Shown: positions 48,786-59,756 of the stretch, piece after piece
Numbering within the stretch: position 1 is the stretch's first letter
How the letters are laid out: each line of letters begins with the position of its first letter
Assembly (NCBI GenBank): GCA_016490735.1
Contig: JAEMWC010000096.1
Span: 1,408,501 to 1,472,500 of the forward strand
From: Pachyseris speciosa
Taxonomy: Eukaryota; Cnidaria; Anthozoa; Scleractinia; Pachyseridae
Length of the DNA: 64,000 nt
Reading direction: 5' to 3'
Translations under genes and position numbers: made by a program
The notes under the pieces: generated by a model
Database searches by the model: none
Seen by the model: only the letters and a program-made list of their open reading frames with translations
What the model was told of the DNA's origin: nothing

Positions 48786-49509
48786 CAATTCCAGGAAATC
48801 CTGCAAAGAGCTTAGACGATGCCCATTTATACCAAAAAGTCCAAGATCGAAATAGAGATACTCCAGCATCATGGCTAATGGATTTGCGCAACGGAAACCC
48901 TTTCATTTGGACTATGTGATCATTGGATAGGTCGTTAAAGATTTAGTCTTTTTTGAGAAACAAACTCTTCTCCTATGTGTTTTGCCGAAGCAACTTTTTG
49001 ATAGCGACGACTTCCCCACGGCTTGTGGCGGTGAAAACGGCTTCAAAACTGCCTCTTTTTGGCCATTTTTTGGCCTCGCACGCCTGGCAAATTAGAACCA
49101 GCGTGCGTATAAATTTGACAGCGGCAGCTCAACGATTTGTGTGGAATATGTGACTGCAGGAAACGTCACTCAAAATTATTTGCACCAGTGAAGCCGCCAT
49201 CGCATTTGTGTTAATTATATCACAATTTCTTTTTCTCCCTAGCATTCCTCTTGAGTCAATCTAAGGTTTATTTTCCCGTGTATTAAACATCGTCTAGTTC
49301 AATGTCGATATTTGCATGCAGGCGTTATTTGATGCTTACGTCCACCCAACAGCGAACGTGAAATAAACGACTCTCAGTCACGTTACGCCAATCCAAAGTC
49401 CTACACTATCATAACTTTGAAATGCCGCCGCGCCTTTCAAATTTGACGCATAACAGATATAGACATCGACATGAAAGAAAACTTTACAAATGTCGAAATA
49501 ATTCCATTA
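48786..49509. other. Intron of the ligase model, no gene seen
   Basis: No exon was recognised. The open frame at 48953-49153 has no motif. Confidence 0.4.
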
Positions 49510-49765
49510 GGGAAAGTTCATTTAATATGACAAGGGGGGCATGAAGAAATTTAGGGGACTCCGAAAATTTTTAGAAACCCGAAAGGGGGCTCTGAAAAAA
49601 TTAGGGAGGGGGGGGGGGGTTCCGAAAATTTGTATACCTCGAAACCAACAGGAGAGGGGGGGAGTCTCCTAAAAAATTGAACCGCCAGTGAGGGGGGCTG
49701 CTAAAATTTCAAGCTTCGAGTTTCAATATCGTCATCCCCCCTTGTCATATTAAATGAACTTTCCC
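49510..49765. mobile_element. Harbinger-type MITE, TTA target duplication
   Basis: gggaaagttcatttaatatg at the left is mirrored at the right (catattaaatgaactttccc), extended by acaaggggg/cccccttgt, so the TIR is about 30 bp. TTA flanks both sides (49507-49509 and 49766-49768), as expected for PIF/Harbinger elements. The 256-bp interior has G-runs including a 12-G tract. Confidence 0.8.
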
Positions 49766-50039
49766 TTACTAGGAGTTTCAATGTGAAAGTGAGTGCTGGC
49801 GTCAGAGCTTAAAGGAAATACTGATAATACGCGTAATTTGAAATAAATTGTATAACAGGGGTTGGTGTAGCTAGTTAAGTTTTAAAGAGATTTTGTGAAA
49901 CAACAACAGAGCCCCACAATATTTTTCTTCACTTGAGTAAAGAACACAACAAATGCTAGAACTTGATTTAAGAGACCCAGGAAACCTTAAGTAGATGGAT
50001 TTCCACAAGTATTCTTTTTCAAACTTAGCCTTTTTGTTA

Positions 50040-51288
50040 CCCTGGGTGCCAGAGGTTTTTCTAGCGCGGTTCCAAGGGTCTTGTAATCTAAAAGACACGG
50101 CGATTGGCTTCTAAGAATAGAGGAAGCCTGTGAAATGTTTGTTTCTTGGTGCGGAGATGGCGGACTTTGAGCTCGGTGTATGTTCGCGCGCTGAAAGATT
50201 TGTAAGTGACTAAGATCTGGAAAAAGCTATAGCAAAAGTTCTCGAAACGTTCGACGGTGTTGAAAACATAAGTGCGGAGCAAAGAGATGGAATTGCAAAT
50301 TTTTTACGTCGCCACGATGTGTTGACGGTTTTACCAACGGGATTCGGGAAATCATTGCTATTTCAATTAATTGCTGGACTCTTTGTCGAACTCCATAATT
50401 TGGGCTACAGCTATTACCCAAAAAGTCCAATAGTGATTGTCATTTGCCCACTAAATGTTCTAATTGAATGCCACACGAAGCAATTGGAGCATCGCGGAAT
50501 TTCGTGCACTTGTTTATCTGGCGAAGATGCCGACCAAGATGGTGCTTTCGCTGGTTGATACTCCTTTATATTTGCAAACCCGAGCGCTTATTCTGAATGA
50601 AAAGTGGAGGAAGTGCTCCAGACGCCAGTTTACCAAAAAAGCCTCTTCGGGTTTGTTGCTGATGAAGCTCGTGTGATTCCGAAATAGTACTGAGGTCGAT
50701 ATTTTTCATTTACCAGTTGTCCGGAAAGAATAAGTAGCCGAAATGTTATCCACGTGAACAATGAGCCAAAAATTAGTTCATGGATACGTTAAAATCCATG
50801 TCATTGGTTTGTCAAAACGCGGAAGATAATGCTTATGTTATGGTTGACATTTGTTTCAGGCTTGATCATTTTTTTCAAGCACCTTGATTTTATTTTCCTT
50901 TGTTTTCGATTACAGTAATAAGTTAAAGATATTTCTTCTATCTTTCAAATCAAAACAATTTAGATCACCATGTATAGATAATTCATTCATATCTTTTTAT
51001 ACCCTGGGTATTTTAAATTTCATTTGAAATAACTTGAACTTTTAAGCAACAACTCAAAAACAAAAGTTACATTTACTGTTTAAATTTACTTAGTTAATTC
51101 TTTTTCTGAGTTGTTGCCTGTGCATGTGATCATCGTATGAAACCGCCGGTTTGATATTGGAGACGAGGTCAAGGACCGTTTAGCACAGTAAAGCAAAGCG
51201 CTCTGCGCCAGAGGTTTTTTCCTCGCGGCTTCGCCGCTCGTGTCTTCGTGTGTCCAGACAACGTGAGAAAAACCTCTGGTACCCAGGG
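50040..51288. mobile_element. TA-flanked TIR element carrying a RecQ-like helicase fragment
   Basis: CCCTGGGTGCCAGAGGTTTT at the left end and its near-complement at the right (aacctctggtacccaggg) are inverted repeats of about 24 bp, each bounded by TA (50038-50039 and 51289-51290). A hairpin (cgcggcttcgccgctcg) lies near 51215. The only coding remnant inside is the helicase pseudogene at 50166-50690. A+T-rich filler occupies 50700-51120. Confidence 0.6.
50166..50690 (+). pseudogene. RecQ-like DEAD/DEAH helicase fragment (decayed)
   Basis: The start reads as the N-terminal part of a RecQ-type ATP-dependent helicase: a Q-motif-like helix (SAEQRDGIANFL), Walker A (LPTGFGKSLLFQL), motif Ia (IVIVICPLNVLI) and later, in another frame, the motif II region (GFVADEARVIPK, with DEAR in place of DEAH). 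A stop at about 50213 precedes the fragment's long frame. Further frame changes fall near 50540-50610 and a stop follows IPK. There is no helicase C-terminal half. Similar RecQ-like fragments are common in coral genomes, and here it sits inside a TIR element. Confidence 0.8.
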
Positions 51289-51924
51289 TACCTTTCTGCT
51301 AAATGTTGCCAGTAAATCAAAGGTGAAAATGAGACGTGACTTGAATCGTCACGCAACGTGACATCAAAAGTCATATCAAATCGCATTGAAGCAAAGCAAT
51401 CAAAAACCAAGCTTTTCTTTCGCCTCGACGGCACATGTAACTCAATAGTCTAATTATCTAACTCAACGGGCTTAGATTTTGAGTCGACGATCAAATTTAA
51501 CGCCTCAACGGGCGAAGAATATTGTGAATGATTTGTCTGTGGTGTCTGTGGTCACTGGTACCGAAGTCGCTTTCAACATAAAGCAAGCTAAAACAGCGGG
51601 TTGGCTTCACAGTTTCCTCTCTCTTCTCCTCTCGAGACCAGCAAGCTGCAGTCGGCAGTTTTTGCCTAACACTTCAATGCTGCTGAATGCACCGTAGGAC
51701 TTGTTCGATATCTTGGCGCCTCCGTTCGCGAATCGGCCGCAAAATTGCTCACATAATAGAACACATAAAAATCTCTTGTCTTCCGCGAGAGTAATCACTA
51801 AACCATTGATGACCTCCATGAATACTTCCACAAGTAATTAGAGATATCCATATTTGACCTCGTTTATCGTGTCCTCGATTTCTAGCTGAGCGGGCAAGCA
51901 CCCCGGAATGCCCGGATATATTCT

Positions 51925-52001
51925 CGTCCCCAGAGGCCACGCTCCTTTTGGTTAGCACCAAGAATCGCGGCTGACCAAAAGGAGCGCGGTCTCTGGGGAC
52001 G
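51925..52001. mobile_element. 77-bp hairpin MITE
   Basis: cgtccccagaggccacgctc and accaaaaggagcgcggtctc with their partners form arms of about 28 bp (a few mismatches) around a loop of about 20 nt. Confidence 0.7.
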
Positions 52002-52065
52002 AAAATGGACCAGATATACCAAACACAATCGACTGCGCATGTCTTCAATCTTACATCCTGTCAAT

Positions 52066-52322
52066 CTCGTTCCCAGAGCCCTCGTGGCTTTTGCTTTGCT
52101 GTTCTTTCAAAGCCAAATTTCGACTTTCCTGGTTTTTCCAGTGCGTATTGAATGCCTTTGTGGATAGCATCCACATCTACTTTATCTCTGGACGCCATGT
52201 AAACCAAGGCACGCATGCGCCGTGAAACCGGAAGTCCTAAAATCTTGCTCTCTGAAAATTGATTATTCCAGAGCTCCGTGTCTTGGTGATGACCAAAAGG
52301 CACGTGGGCTCTAGGAACGAAA
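52066..52322. mobile_element. TIR element related to the neighbouring hairpin
   Basis: ctcgttcccagagcc at the left is mirrored by ggctctaggaacga at the right. The minus strand keeps an open frame over the whole element, with a protein-like stretch (VYMASRDKVDVDAIHKGIQY). This may be a remnant of a captured or transposon-encoded protein; no family is recognised. Confidence 0.5.
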
Positions 52323-52885
52323 TTGACATCAGATTTTGCCTTCTTCTCGCTATATAAAGAATAGGATGCTACCTCGCTAGGGCTCGCCAGCAATAAGTAT
52401 TACGATATTTCATGCTTCGTCCGTTGGTCTTCGGTATTCGCTTGTTTCCTGGTCGTTTGTACTTGTTTCAAAAGAGGAACCGTTACATTTGTGTTAGTCG
52501 ATTTGATTGATATTTCAGATGACAGATAGCGAAGCCTCGTTAATGTCTATTTCAAGGCCTGGTCTATTTCTAGATGAACCGCTGTTATACTGATTTATCA
52601 GTTCTGGCCGAGAAAAGTTATATTGAAATTATTTTGTTTCCTAAAAAAATAAAAGGGTCTTCGTTTTCGCACTGGTTTTTTTATGCCCGATGTGTGCCTT
52701 TGTATGTGGCTTGAGCGGAGAAGAAAACATAGCACTCTCACTTCCTTCTAAAATTATTAGTTCTTTAACGTTTTTCTTGGTGCACGAAGATACACTCTGA
52801 CGTCAAGGAAGAGACATGATCTGAATTGGTCCAACAGTATAGTTTATTCAGCACTCGTTAATGGGGAAAGTACAAAACATGAACC

Positions 52886-53005
52886 CCTGGTCCATGGCCC
52901 CCCTCCGTGGACCGGGTCCATCAAAATATGGACCGGGTCCATGGATCCCTTTCATGGACCGGGTCCATGGACCCCCTTTTATGGACCGGGTCCATGGCCC
53001 CTTAT
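52886..53005. repeat. Tandem array of palindromic tggaccgggtcca units
   Basis: Four copies of a unit of about 33 bp are centred on ggaccgggtcc, itself an 11-bp near-palindrome, with spacers such as tggaccccctttta. Both strands read almost the same. Confidence 0.8.
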
Positions 53006-55964
53006 TTTTATTAGCGCTGACACTAGTAGTAATCAAAGATCTCAAGTCACTGCACTCCAATGGGTGATAGTGTGCAATGTCGCAGCCAATCAGATTACAG
53101 CATTTGCATTAGTTTACTAGCACAATTTTTCTAATAGGTGGTAGCATGCTGTGACATATAATTTACTAATTGTTTTCTGCGTTTTCCTACTGTTTCCTGT
53201 CACATCCCCAAATCCTGGAGCAGAGACCCTGCTCTCAAGGGTAAGATCGAACTCTGCCTGTCTTTACAACATGCAGGTTATTTAGCCAGGTGAAAGCTCT
53301 CTTCAGTAGCCGTGATGTAATAGTACTTTAAAATGACAACAAGCTTTGCTTATCGTTATTGAACAAGAAATTAAACACGAAATTTATTATTTAGGTGCTG
53401 GGATTTCTCAGAAGTAGAGATGTTGATCAAGAGGTACTTGACGCATTTACTCGTGAAAAGGTAAGCATAATGTTGATTTTTCTTTGTACACTTTTAATCC
53501 ACTTCCATTACTTTGCATTGTGGGGTGGGTTTGGCCAACTTTCTTCCAAGCTCTATCATAAAGGTTTTGAAGGACACCTCGTCGTCGTTTTTTCACATGG
53601 CAAAATTTTGTCTCTCTTACATGTTTTAAAACGCTTATGACGCGTCTCTTTTGGAAGCGATGGAACTAAGATTTTAGACATACGGCGAATAATGTTGTAC
53701 AAAATAAATTGGATTCTTCTATTCCTTTTAACAGAAGACTTACAACTGAAAAAAATGCTGATAAGAAGCAATCTTTAACCCTTAAAATAATTCACAAAAA
53801 TTTCTAGAATTAAGATTTGTTTTGCATTCTTGTTAGCTGCACTTCATGTGCTTAATTCTGTATGGTGCTTTTTTTTAGATGGACTGTATGGCTGCTTTTC
53901 ATAGCCCTGAATCTCTACTTGATGATTTGGGTTAAAAGCAAAAGGAGACATATTCGCGCTTAAGGTTTTTTGCAAGCGTCGATTAGGCAAGACTAGTGAC
54001 CAGTCTTCTCAAAAAGACGAAATTGAAGAAAAGAAACGAAGACTGGTAGAACAGTTACGAGAGGAGAAACCAAACAAAAAAAAGAGGCACAGCTCTTCGC
54101 ATAAAAGTACCAAGGACAGTGAAGAGGAATCGCCATCAAAAAAGAAGAAAAAAAACGAAAAGTCTCGTCGTGTTCAAATTGGCTGGTTACATTACAACTA
54201 CAAAGACTCGTGCTATGTGGCAGTGCGTACGTCTAAAGGCGGTGGCACCAGACGCATTGACATCAACGCATCAGCGAACAAATTTGAAGTTATTGCTCGT
54301 GCCAAACAGCTTTTCTTCCCTGGAGGCGAATCTAGCCATGGACCTGCAAGTGAGATGCAGTTTAACTTAGCTAACTTTAAACTCCCCTTTACAGTGCAAA
54401 AGTACTTTGAGGTTCACAAGCTGACCCAAGCTAGAATATATCTCGCCTCAAAAAGAATGTCAACCGTTTCATCAGCCAATGAAGAAACTGAAGATATTTC
54501 AACGCCACCCGTCCCCTCGTCGTCTTTGTCCAAAACAAAACCTCAGAGAAAAGATGACAGGGGAAGGCTATGGAGACAGACATATGCTGCTGTTGACAAC
54601 AAGGAAAATAAGGAATGCAAAGTCGAAATCCTGGACGACAAGGAGGATAAAGAAAAAAGCTTGCGGCAGGAAATTGAAGACGTTCAACGACTAGAAGCTC
54701 TTCGAAAGACTCGAGAAAACAGAGTACCTCCAGAACCAGCAGAAAATACTGAAAGAGTGAAGATTTCTGTTAAGCATTCCGTGGAGGGAAATGTGTCTCG
54801 TTTTTTCCATACTGGAGAGAGCATGGTTGCTGTGTATGACTGGGTGGGATCACTGAGTTTGTTCGCAGAGAATTTTACTTTGTACATACCACGGGAAGGC
54901 GCGTGGACCCCATGGAAGATGTTGCTGTGGTTGATGGAAGTCTGCTCCACATGGAGATTAGCAATGATCCCATTCGCATGTCTTCACCAGAATCTGGAGT
55001 TAACTTCAAGGGATTTGGTTTCGGGGAGTCTCCAGCACCTTTCGAGGTTCACATCCCAAGTCTCTTTTCCTCAGTAGACGATTTTGACCCTACCACTGAT
55101 GCAGCAGCATTTCCTCTTCCTGATGTTGTTATGATAGGGGATGAGAGGTACGAAATTGAAATTTCATGTTAACCTTATGTATTATAATAATTTAAGATAG
55201 AAAATTGTAAGTTCACAGCTCCTCGAGTTTCACACAGGAAGCGGTTAGACTATGCCGTACGTGGCGGTTGAAATGAGATTTCAAACTGACTCGTGGAGGA
55301 CAGGGGGGAGAGCGATCCTGCTTCTGTTTGGCTGCATAAAATTTGTTTTCATGTCTGCACTTTGTCTCAGCTCAGATGAAATTTTTTTAAACCGGCAGAA
55401 CGCAAGGCTTCTCCGTGAGACTCAAATTGCAGCGTGACGGGATTTCCCGTTGGAAATCGGAGGCGTGACGATGGACCACTTGATTAAGAAATCAGGGTTG
55501 CTGTCCATCGCGTCCCAGATGTATTTGGATAGGATAATATCGTGTGAACGCTTGCGATGGTTGCAAGAGAGCTTACGCGAGCTTATACCATATTGTGTCG
55601 AGCTTCGAGGAACAGAATTTAATGGAAGGACGAATTTATTTCGTGTATTAGGGCGATTTTAATCGTGGTTAGCACTAATCGGATTTTACGATAACAGCAC
55701 AAATTCTCGTGCGCTCATTGGCTAATTTGTATCGTGAAATAGTGGAATGACACATGAATTTGTAATACGGCAATGAGCGAGAGCGGACAATTTGACAGTT
55801 TGTTATCGTAAAAAACAAATGGACGTTAGTTTTTCATGCGTCGTCTGTCCTGTTATAGACAATCAAATGATTCTCGGTCATAACATTGTCAAAGTAGCTG
55901 TAGATCCCCGAGGCAGTAGCCGAGAGCGGACAATTTGACAATTTCTTTTACAGTTGGTTTTTAC

Positions 55965-55977
<13 letters not shown>

Positions 55978-55995
<18 letters not shown>

Positions 55996-55997
55996 TA
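55978..55997 (+). ncRNA. Hammerhead-ribozyme-like core
   Basis: CTGATGA is followed by a GAGGC/GCCTC stem with an AGCA-type loop, then GAAACGTA. GTA is an acceptable NUH cleavage triplet, and ACGT again gives a self-complementary mini stem III. Upstream TTTTTA and downstream TAAAAG could form stem I. The plan is the same as the 26967-26994 motif, with different stem II sequence. Confidence 0.35.
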
Positions 55998-56140
55998 TAA
56001 AAGTTTATGTACTTTTTTGCCCAATAATGAATAATCACTAAGTTTTCTTATCGAACAAACTTTGACGCTGTTATTTAGAGAGTCTTAATGCACCGACGTT
56101 TCGGCAATGCGTCAAGACTCTAAATAACAGCGTCAGTATT

Positions 56141-56522
56141 AGCCCTGGCCAAACGGAGACGCAAGTTGACGCAAGTTGAAGACTTGGGTCAACTTGCGAC
56201 TTCGTTTGGCCAGGGCTTGCGAGCACTTGCGTTGACTTGCGATGACTTGCGCTCACTTTGGTCGAGATCAAATTTGCACGCAAGTCGACGCAAGTTTTTC
56301 ACCGTTTGGCCGCCCAACCCAAGTCAACGCAAGTTGAGGAACGTCAATTAACCTATTATTAGCCAATAAAATAGAGGATAGTCTGCCTTAAAATGTCTTT
56401 TTTTGCGACTTACGTGTACTTGCAAAGAAACTTGCGAACCGTTTGGCCACCCAACACAAGTCTCTACGCAAGTTCAACTTGCGTCCACTTGCGACTACTT
56501 GCCGGTTCGTTTGGCCAAGGCT
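56141..56522. mobile_element. MITE with subterminal GCAAGT repeats
   Basis: agccctggccaaacgg at the left is mirrored by cgtttggccaaggct at the right. Between them the word gcaagt (or acttgc) occurs about 18 times in both orientations. Dense short subterminal words are typical of transposase binding sites in hAT- and CACTA-like elements. No coding frame is retained. Confidence 0.7.
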
Positions 56523-58290
56523 TTACAATTTTCAATTTTAGAATGACCAACTACGCTGCGCAGAATTTTCTATCTTTAATACACAGTTTTCTTCTTGTTT
56601 TAACTTGCATGCGCGTGCTCAAAACGAGCCAACAAACTACCGAAGAATGTGCGCGCTGGTGTCAAATTTGCTCTCGCAAATGACAAATTCAAATGACCAA
56701 GCGTGTGCGGAAAAGATAAAATAAAAACTTTCTTTAGTGTTTAAAACGGATTATTAAAAAGTTAACTTCAGCAACATATCTGCTTGCAGCTAAAAAATAC
56801 AGTCACCATGGACAGTCCCATGAATGGAGTAGTTTATCATTAAAATTCGTCATTCCAGTGAGAGATTTAAATTCTTGTGCGTAACGTCGGGAGTTTTGTA
56901 GGGCAACAGTGACAGCAAACTGCAATGAAAAAAATTAATCATTTTCGATCGCCATTGGTTGATAATGTTACAATCAAAGTGTCATATAATTTGTCAATTG
57001 GAATTAGGTATTCGCAACGTCATCTTAGACAAAATGTCACTGTATTTCATCGACATTGTAATCTTCTTACTTTATTTAGATCATACGATGATACCAGTGA
57101 GGTCACAGAGCCATCTGTTCCAGGAATTCCCACCAGTTCAGAAGGAGCTGGAAGTAGCACTAGCGGCACTGCTGAACATGGTCCTGAAAATGTAAACGCC
57201 ACACACTCTGACACCAGTACCAATCCCGCAGCATATCAAAGCCGTATTATCACGGTTCACAGAGGAAATGTCAGAAAAGATTTGATAGCGATTTTCCAAG
57301 ATCCCTCAATAATGAATTGCCACATTATTGTGGAGATGATGAATGAAAGGGGTGTTGCGGAAAAAGGCCGAGGGTCGGGTGTGTTTAAGGACACATTACG
57401 CCTTTTCTGGAAAGATGTTTACGATTCCCTGATGTTAGGGGAAGGAGAACGCGTCCCATCTATAAGACACGACTTTCAAAGAAAAGAATGGGAAGCAATC
57501 GCACGAATTCTGCTAAAGGGTTTTCAGGAATATCAATATTTTCCACTCCGTCTGTCCAAAACATTTGTTACCTCTTGTCTATTTGGTGAATCCGCTGTTA
57601 GTGAACAAATGCTTATGGAGTCGTTCATGCAATATGTCTCCGAAGATGAACGCAAAGTCATCCAACAATGTTTAAATGGCGAGTTGGAGGCTGATGACGA
57701 AAGCCTGATCGAATTGCTAAGTACATTTGACTGCAAGAGAACTGTGACAAAGAGCACAATCCTGAAAACTGTGACCGAGTTGGCCCACCAGGAGTTAATT
57801 CAAAGGCCGCAGTACGTAACAGAATGTTGGAGACCAATACTCACTGCTTTGACAGGGAGCTTTCCTACTGTTGAATCGTTGACCTGCTTCTTCAATCAAC
57901 TGATACCAACAACTTCCAAAGTAGTGAGTACCATTGACTGCCAGCCGACCAACGATGGAGAAAGGGATGCTCTGAAATTCTTGAAGAGATACATCAAAGG
58001 GCTTGATTCGAGAATGTTGGCAACCTTCTTACGTTTTGTTACTGGTTCCGATCTCATGTTGTTCCACTCGTGGGAAATAAATTTCACCCAACTTGATGGA
58101 TGCGCTCGAAGGCCAGTAGCGCATACCTGTACAAACACATTGGAACTTCCATCCACTTATCAGTCTTTCCCAGAGCTCAGGGAAGAATTCAATCAGATTC
58201 TGAAGGCCGATAACTGGGAAATGGACATTTTTTAATTAAGGCTCTTTAGCGAGTTTCTTTTAGCAAATTAATTGTAATTCTGCCCAGGCT

Positions 58291-59071
58291 TTAAAGTGCA
58301 TATGACCCGAAAAATAAGTCATTTAAATAATACGCTCATTTAAAGGGCTTTCTTAAGTAGAGTAAAATGGCGTTTTTCTTTTTGTCATATCTTTTTTTGT
58401 TCCAAAAATATGAAAGTTTTCCTATTATGCAAATTTAGTCACTGATGACGTCATCGGTTGTGCAAGTACAGTGGTGAGTCAAAAAATTAAAAATATCTCC
58501 ACCAATAATGAAGCAATGCTATTTAAAATATTGAAACTTGGTAGGGATGCTATGGCAACATGCTCGGTTCTAGTCTCTTTCCTCTTCAAAATCAAATATT
58601 ACCATTTGTAGCTGCACAGGGCAAAATATACAAAAAATTTTAAAGAGGAGACCCAATGGAAGGTGGGATTGGCATACGTCTTAGATAACACCAGGTATTT
58701 TGCCTTGTTCAGTCACAAATGGTTGTTCAATCACGATTTAGTTTTAGAGAGGCAGGAGACTGGAACGAAGCATGTTGCCATAGCAACATCAAAATGTGTA
58801 TATTTAGTAGGGTGCAACATCCCTGCCAAGTTTCAATAGCATTGCTTCATTATTGGCGGAGATATTCTTATTTTTTTGACTCACCACTGTATTTGCACAA
58901 TCGATGACGTCATCAGTGACTAAATTTGCATAATAGGAAAACTTGAATATCTTTGGAACAGACAATGACCGATATGACAAAAAGAAAAACCACATTTTAC
59001 TCTACTTTGAAAAGCCTTTTAAATGAGCGTATTTTTGAAATGACGTATTTTTCTGGTCCCGTGCACTTTAA
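58291..59071. mobile_element. Long-arm fold-back element, 781 bp
   Basis: ttaaagtgcatatgaccc at the left and the inverse at the right (gtcccgtgcactttaa) start arms of about 320 bp. Matching blocks include tgatgacgtcatc, cctattatgcaaatttag and atgttgccatagcaac in opposite orientations. The loop is about 130 bp. It begins about 55 bp after the ligase stop codon. Confidence 0.8.
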
Positions 59072-59756
59072 TATTTTCTGCGTGTGGCTGGTGTGGGGAA
59101 AAAAGTGTCCCCTTATTATCTCAAAACATTGTTTTCACACTATAGTAACGAGACACGTATGGTATGTTTGCTATTTTAGTTAGCTTTGTTGCCAAAAACG
59201 GGTTCATTTCAAATTTATATCTAAGAAAGATAACTTATCGTTGCAATCTGCTCATTAGTCGAAAGGAGGTTTGGCCTGTTTATTCCTCGTCACAATTGGC
59301 ATTCGTTCATTTTTGGGGCATCAATGATGCCTAAGTTGAATATCCATGAGTTTCAGTTTGAAAGGTATTTTGTCCATTCCATTCAGGAAATGACTGTGTC
59401 TGATTTGTTATTGTTTAGACTGGTTCTTGTTTATGTGAGAGTCGAGAAGAAAATGTTTAATAGTATTTACGACTTCTGAATGATTCAATGATATTCACAA
59501 TGATTGCGTTGCCAAATAAATTTAGAATAAGTGAGACGTAATCTTCCCAAAATTATTTTTAACTACACTGATCGATTAATGCGCTTCCCACCAAAAACAA
59601 GTATGATAATAATCATGATCTTGTATATTTTTGTAAAGTAATTATGCGATGATGTGGTCAGTGTGATCAATTAAATGAAGAATAAACATCATCTGACACC
59701 TTGTCGATCAGAAAGCTGATTCAGTTGTACTCAATCAATTTCCATCTTGTGATTTT
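59072..59756. other. No gene recognised
   Basis: A+T-rich, without exon, RNA gene or clear repeat. An AATAAA at about 59515 is the nearest strong poly(A) signal downstream of the ligase gene, but it lies beyond the fold-back element. Confidence 0.35.

Larger units (their letters stand above)
55148..57079. other. Ligase intron 3 with hammerhead-like motif and a MITE
   Basis: No additional exon was recognised. It contains inverted similarity around 55690-55810 (ttttacgataacag with tgttatcgtaaaa), the hammerhead-like core at 55978-55997 and the GCAAGT-rich MITE at 56141-56522. Confidence 0.5.
48360..58235 (+). pseudogene. SAM-like / UBX-like / HECT-domain E3 ubiquitin ligase (G2E3-like family), frame broken twice
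   Basis: Exons: 48360-48395 (MDEDSDGCGLSA, tentative), 53395-53460, 53879-55147, 57080-58235, all in compatible phase; about 842 residues if repaired. Order: SAM-like helices (FLRSRDVDQEVLDAF ... MAAFHSPESLLDDL), a Lys-rich region (KKKRHSS, SKKKKKNEK), a conserved block around QIGWLHYNYKDSCYVAVR, a UBX/ubiquitin-like fold (VKISVKHSVEGNV ... YDWVGSLSLF), a Ser/Thr-rich linker, then a HECT-like domain (LRFVTGSDLM) with the thioester cysteine in AHTCTNTLELPS, about 34 residues from the end. One nucleotide is missing near 53930 and one near 54902. Either the copy is dead or the assembly is wrong. Such ligases are multicopy in corals and fish. The domain names are from motif reading only. Confidence 0.75.

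Noticed and set aside
54684..54950. Minus-strand frame opposite the ligase exon
   Set aside because: Shadow of the coding strand, which carries the recognisable domains.
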